Shown: one piece after another, positions 5,129 through 6,064 of the stretch
Position numbering within the stretch: the stretch's first letter is position 1
Layout of the letters: every line of letters begins with the position of its first letter
Source of the DNA: DASYML01 sp036399835
GTDB taxonomy: Bacteria; Acidobacteriota; Blastocatellia; Pyrinomonadales; Pyrinomonadaceae
NCBI GenBank assembly: GCA_036399835.1
Contig: DASWMI010000126.1
Span: 1-6,064, forward strand
Length of the DNA stretch: 6,064 nucleotides
Reading direction: 5' to 3'
Made by a program: the position numbers and the translations under genes
The notes under the pieces: generated by a model
The model's database searches: none
Seen by the model: the letters and a program-made list of their open reading frames with translations, nothing else
What the model was told of the DNA's origin: nothing

Positions 5129-6064
5129 TCAGGGATTAATCAGGCTGTTGAGCTTTTCGGCCCAATCAGCGTCGAGCGTTTGCAGGATATTGTATTGTTC
5201 GAGCGCGGCGTCGCGGTTGCCGAGCGAGAGATAGGCTTTGCCGAGATTGAAATATGCCTTGCCGAAATCGGGTTTGAGGCGTATGGCCTGGCGGAAAGCT
5301 TCGACGGCTTCGCTGAAGCGGTTCATGCCCAGATAGGCTTCGCCCAGGTTGTTGGGCGCAGCCGCATCGCCGGGCTTTAAGAGCGCGAGCTGTTTGAAGG
5401 TCTCTGCTCCTTCCGCATACTTCTTCGAGCGCAAATACCTGAGTCCGAGCGTCTCGTAGGCGCTGGCATAGTCGGGCTTGAGCCGTATGGCCTGCTTGTA
5501 AGCTTGTATCTCATCATCTGCGCGTCCCCAATCGCGGTAAGTCAGGCCGAGCGCATAATAGGCATCGGCGGCGTTGTATGGGTCTAGGCGGATGGCCTGC
5601 CTGTAAGCTTCCGCGCTCTCTTTGAACTGGCGCAGATAATATGTCGCCAGCCCCAGGTTGAAGTAGGACTCGGCGGTCGGCCTGAGACTGACGGCCCGGC
5701 GCGAAGCCTCCACGGCTTCAGCGTGCCTGCCAAGCTTTTCATGACAAAACCCCGATTGCGCCCAGGCTTCAGCATAGCCCGAATCGGCATCCGTCGCCTT
5801 CTCGAAATAGGGCAGCGCCTTTTCGCAATCGTCCTTCGCCAGAATACCCAGGCCATCGCGGAAATATTGTACGGCCCGCGCGCGTTTATTGCGGCCCGTC
5901 GCCACGGACAGCTCGCCGAGCGTCATGGCTGGTCCAGTTTGTAACTGCGCGATACGCTCCGAGGGGACGGCGAAGTTGAGGCTCTGCCCGCCTGTTATTT
6001 GCAGCGTCGCGACGCCTATGACCTGTCCCTGCATGTTGACGACGGGGCTGCCTGATGAGCCTGG
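5129..6064 (-). CDS. Trypsin-like serine protease fused to TPR repeats (C-terminal part, 5' end outside window)
   Basis: The frame is open through the right edge, so the internal ATG at 6034 is not the start. The first visible residues, PGSSGSPVVN, carry the GxSGSP signature of S1 (trypsin/HtrA-like) peptidases, with the catalytic Ser at codon 6055-6053. After it come strands ending in the segment LNFAVPSERI (visible residues 29-38), typical of the end of such a protease domain. A linker to about residue 61 leads to seven TPR units of roughly 34 residues each (about 62-299) and a short cap. The protein may use the TPR array for partner or substrate binding beside a surface protease. His and Asp of the triad and any signal peptide lie outside the window, so activity and location cannot be judged. 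Its stop is 25 bases from that of the convergent DinB-like gene, with no terminator hairpin seen between them. Confidence 0.88.
   Translation of the reverse strand, partial: PGSSGSPVVNMQGQVIGVATLQITGGQSLNFAVPSERIAQLQTGPAMTLGELSVATGRNKRARAVQYFRDGLGILAKDDCEKALPYFEKATDADSGYAEAWAQSGFCHEKLGRHAEAVEASRRAVSLRPTAESYFNLGLATYYLRQFKESAEAYRQAIRLDPYNAADAYYALGLTYRDWGRADDEIQAYKQAIRLKPDYASAYETLGLRYLRSKKYAEGAETFKQLALLKPGDAAAPNNLGEAYLGMNRFSEAVEAFRQAIRLKPDFGKAYFNLGKAYLSLGNRDAALEQYNILQTLDADWAEKLNSLINP

Noticed and set aside
5270..5610. DNA-level repeats such as ATGGCCTG followed by an AAGCTT-type segment
   Set aside because: They are explained by the repeated TPR units (AYRQAIRL-type helices) in the coding sequence, not by a separate repeat element.

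Overview
This 6064-base window is ordinary bacterial chromosome: moderately GC-rich, gene-dense, with no rRNA, tRNA, CRISPR array, transposase or phage gene that I can recognise. Nothing identifies the species. A UbiX plus UbiA-type pair in a probable futalosine-menaquinone context, heptanucleotide intergenic repeats, frequent lack of Shine-Dalgarno sites and a trypsin-like protease/TPR fusion together remind me of soil Acidobacteriota (Blastocatellia-like). That placement is an impression, not a demonstration.

Left part (1-1860, minus strand, read right to left): ubiX (flavin prenyltransferase, 1252-1860), a 266-base gap with hairpins, a UbiA-family polyprenyltransferase (110-985), a 67-base gap with a degenerate heptamer array, and the first 14 codons of a further minus-strand gene running off the left edge. 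UbiX makes prenylated FMN for UbiD-type decarboxylases. UbiA-type enzymes attach the isoprenoid tail to an aromatic acid. The pair therefore points to quinone synthesis; a futalosine pathway (MqnP/MqnM-like roles, with the edge gene perhaps MqnE) is my preferred but unproven reading.

Middle (1861-2852): a 212-base divergent intergenic region carries five tandem GTTTTCA heptamers followed by three inverted copies. On its right side larB (2073-2852) begins, encoding the NaAD carboxylase/hydrolase of nickel-pincer cofactor synthesis. No larC or larE is visible.

Right part (2853-6064): a plus-strand LCAT-like alpha/beta-hydrolase lipoprotein (3012-4520, TTG start, complete Ser-Asp-His triad), then a DinB-family putative metal-binding protein (4582-5103) behind a strong Shine-Dalgarno site. 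Convergent to it, 25 bases away, is the 3' part of a minus-strand gene that fuses the end of a trypsin-like serine protease domain (GSSGSP at the window edge) to seven TPR repeats.

I do not see a convincing new multi-gene system. The most unusual signals are regulatory or structural: the same heptamer family lies 7-8 bases upstream of two minus-strand start codons, and a nested inverted-repeat leader ends at the Shine-Dalgarno site of the UbiA-type gene.
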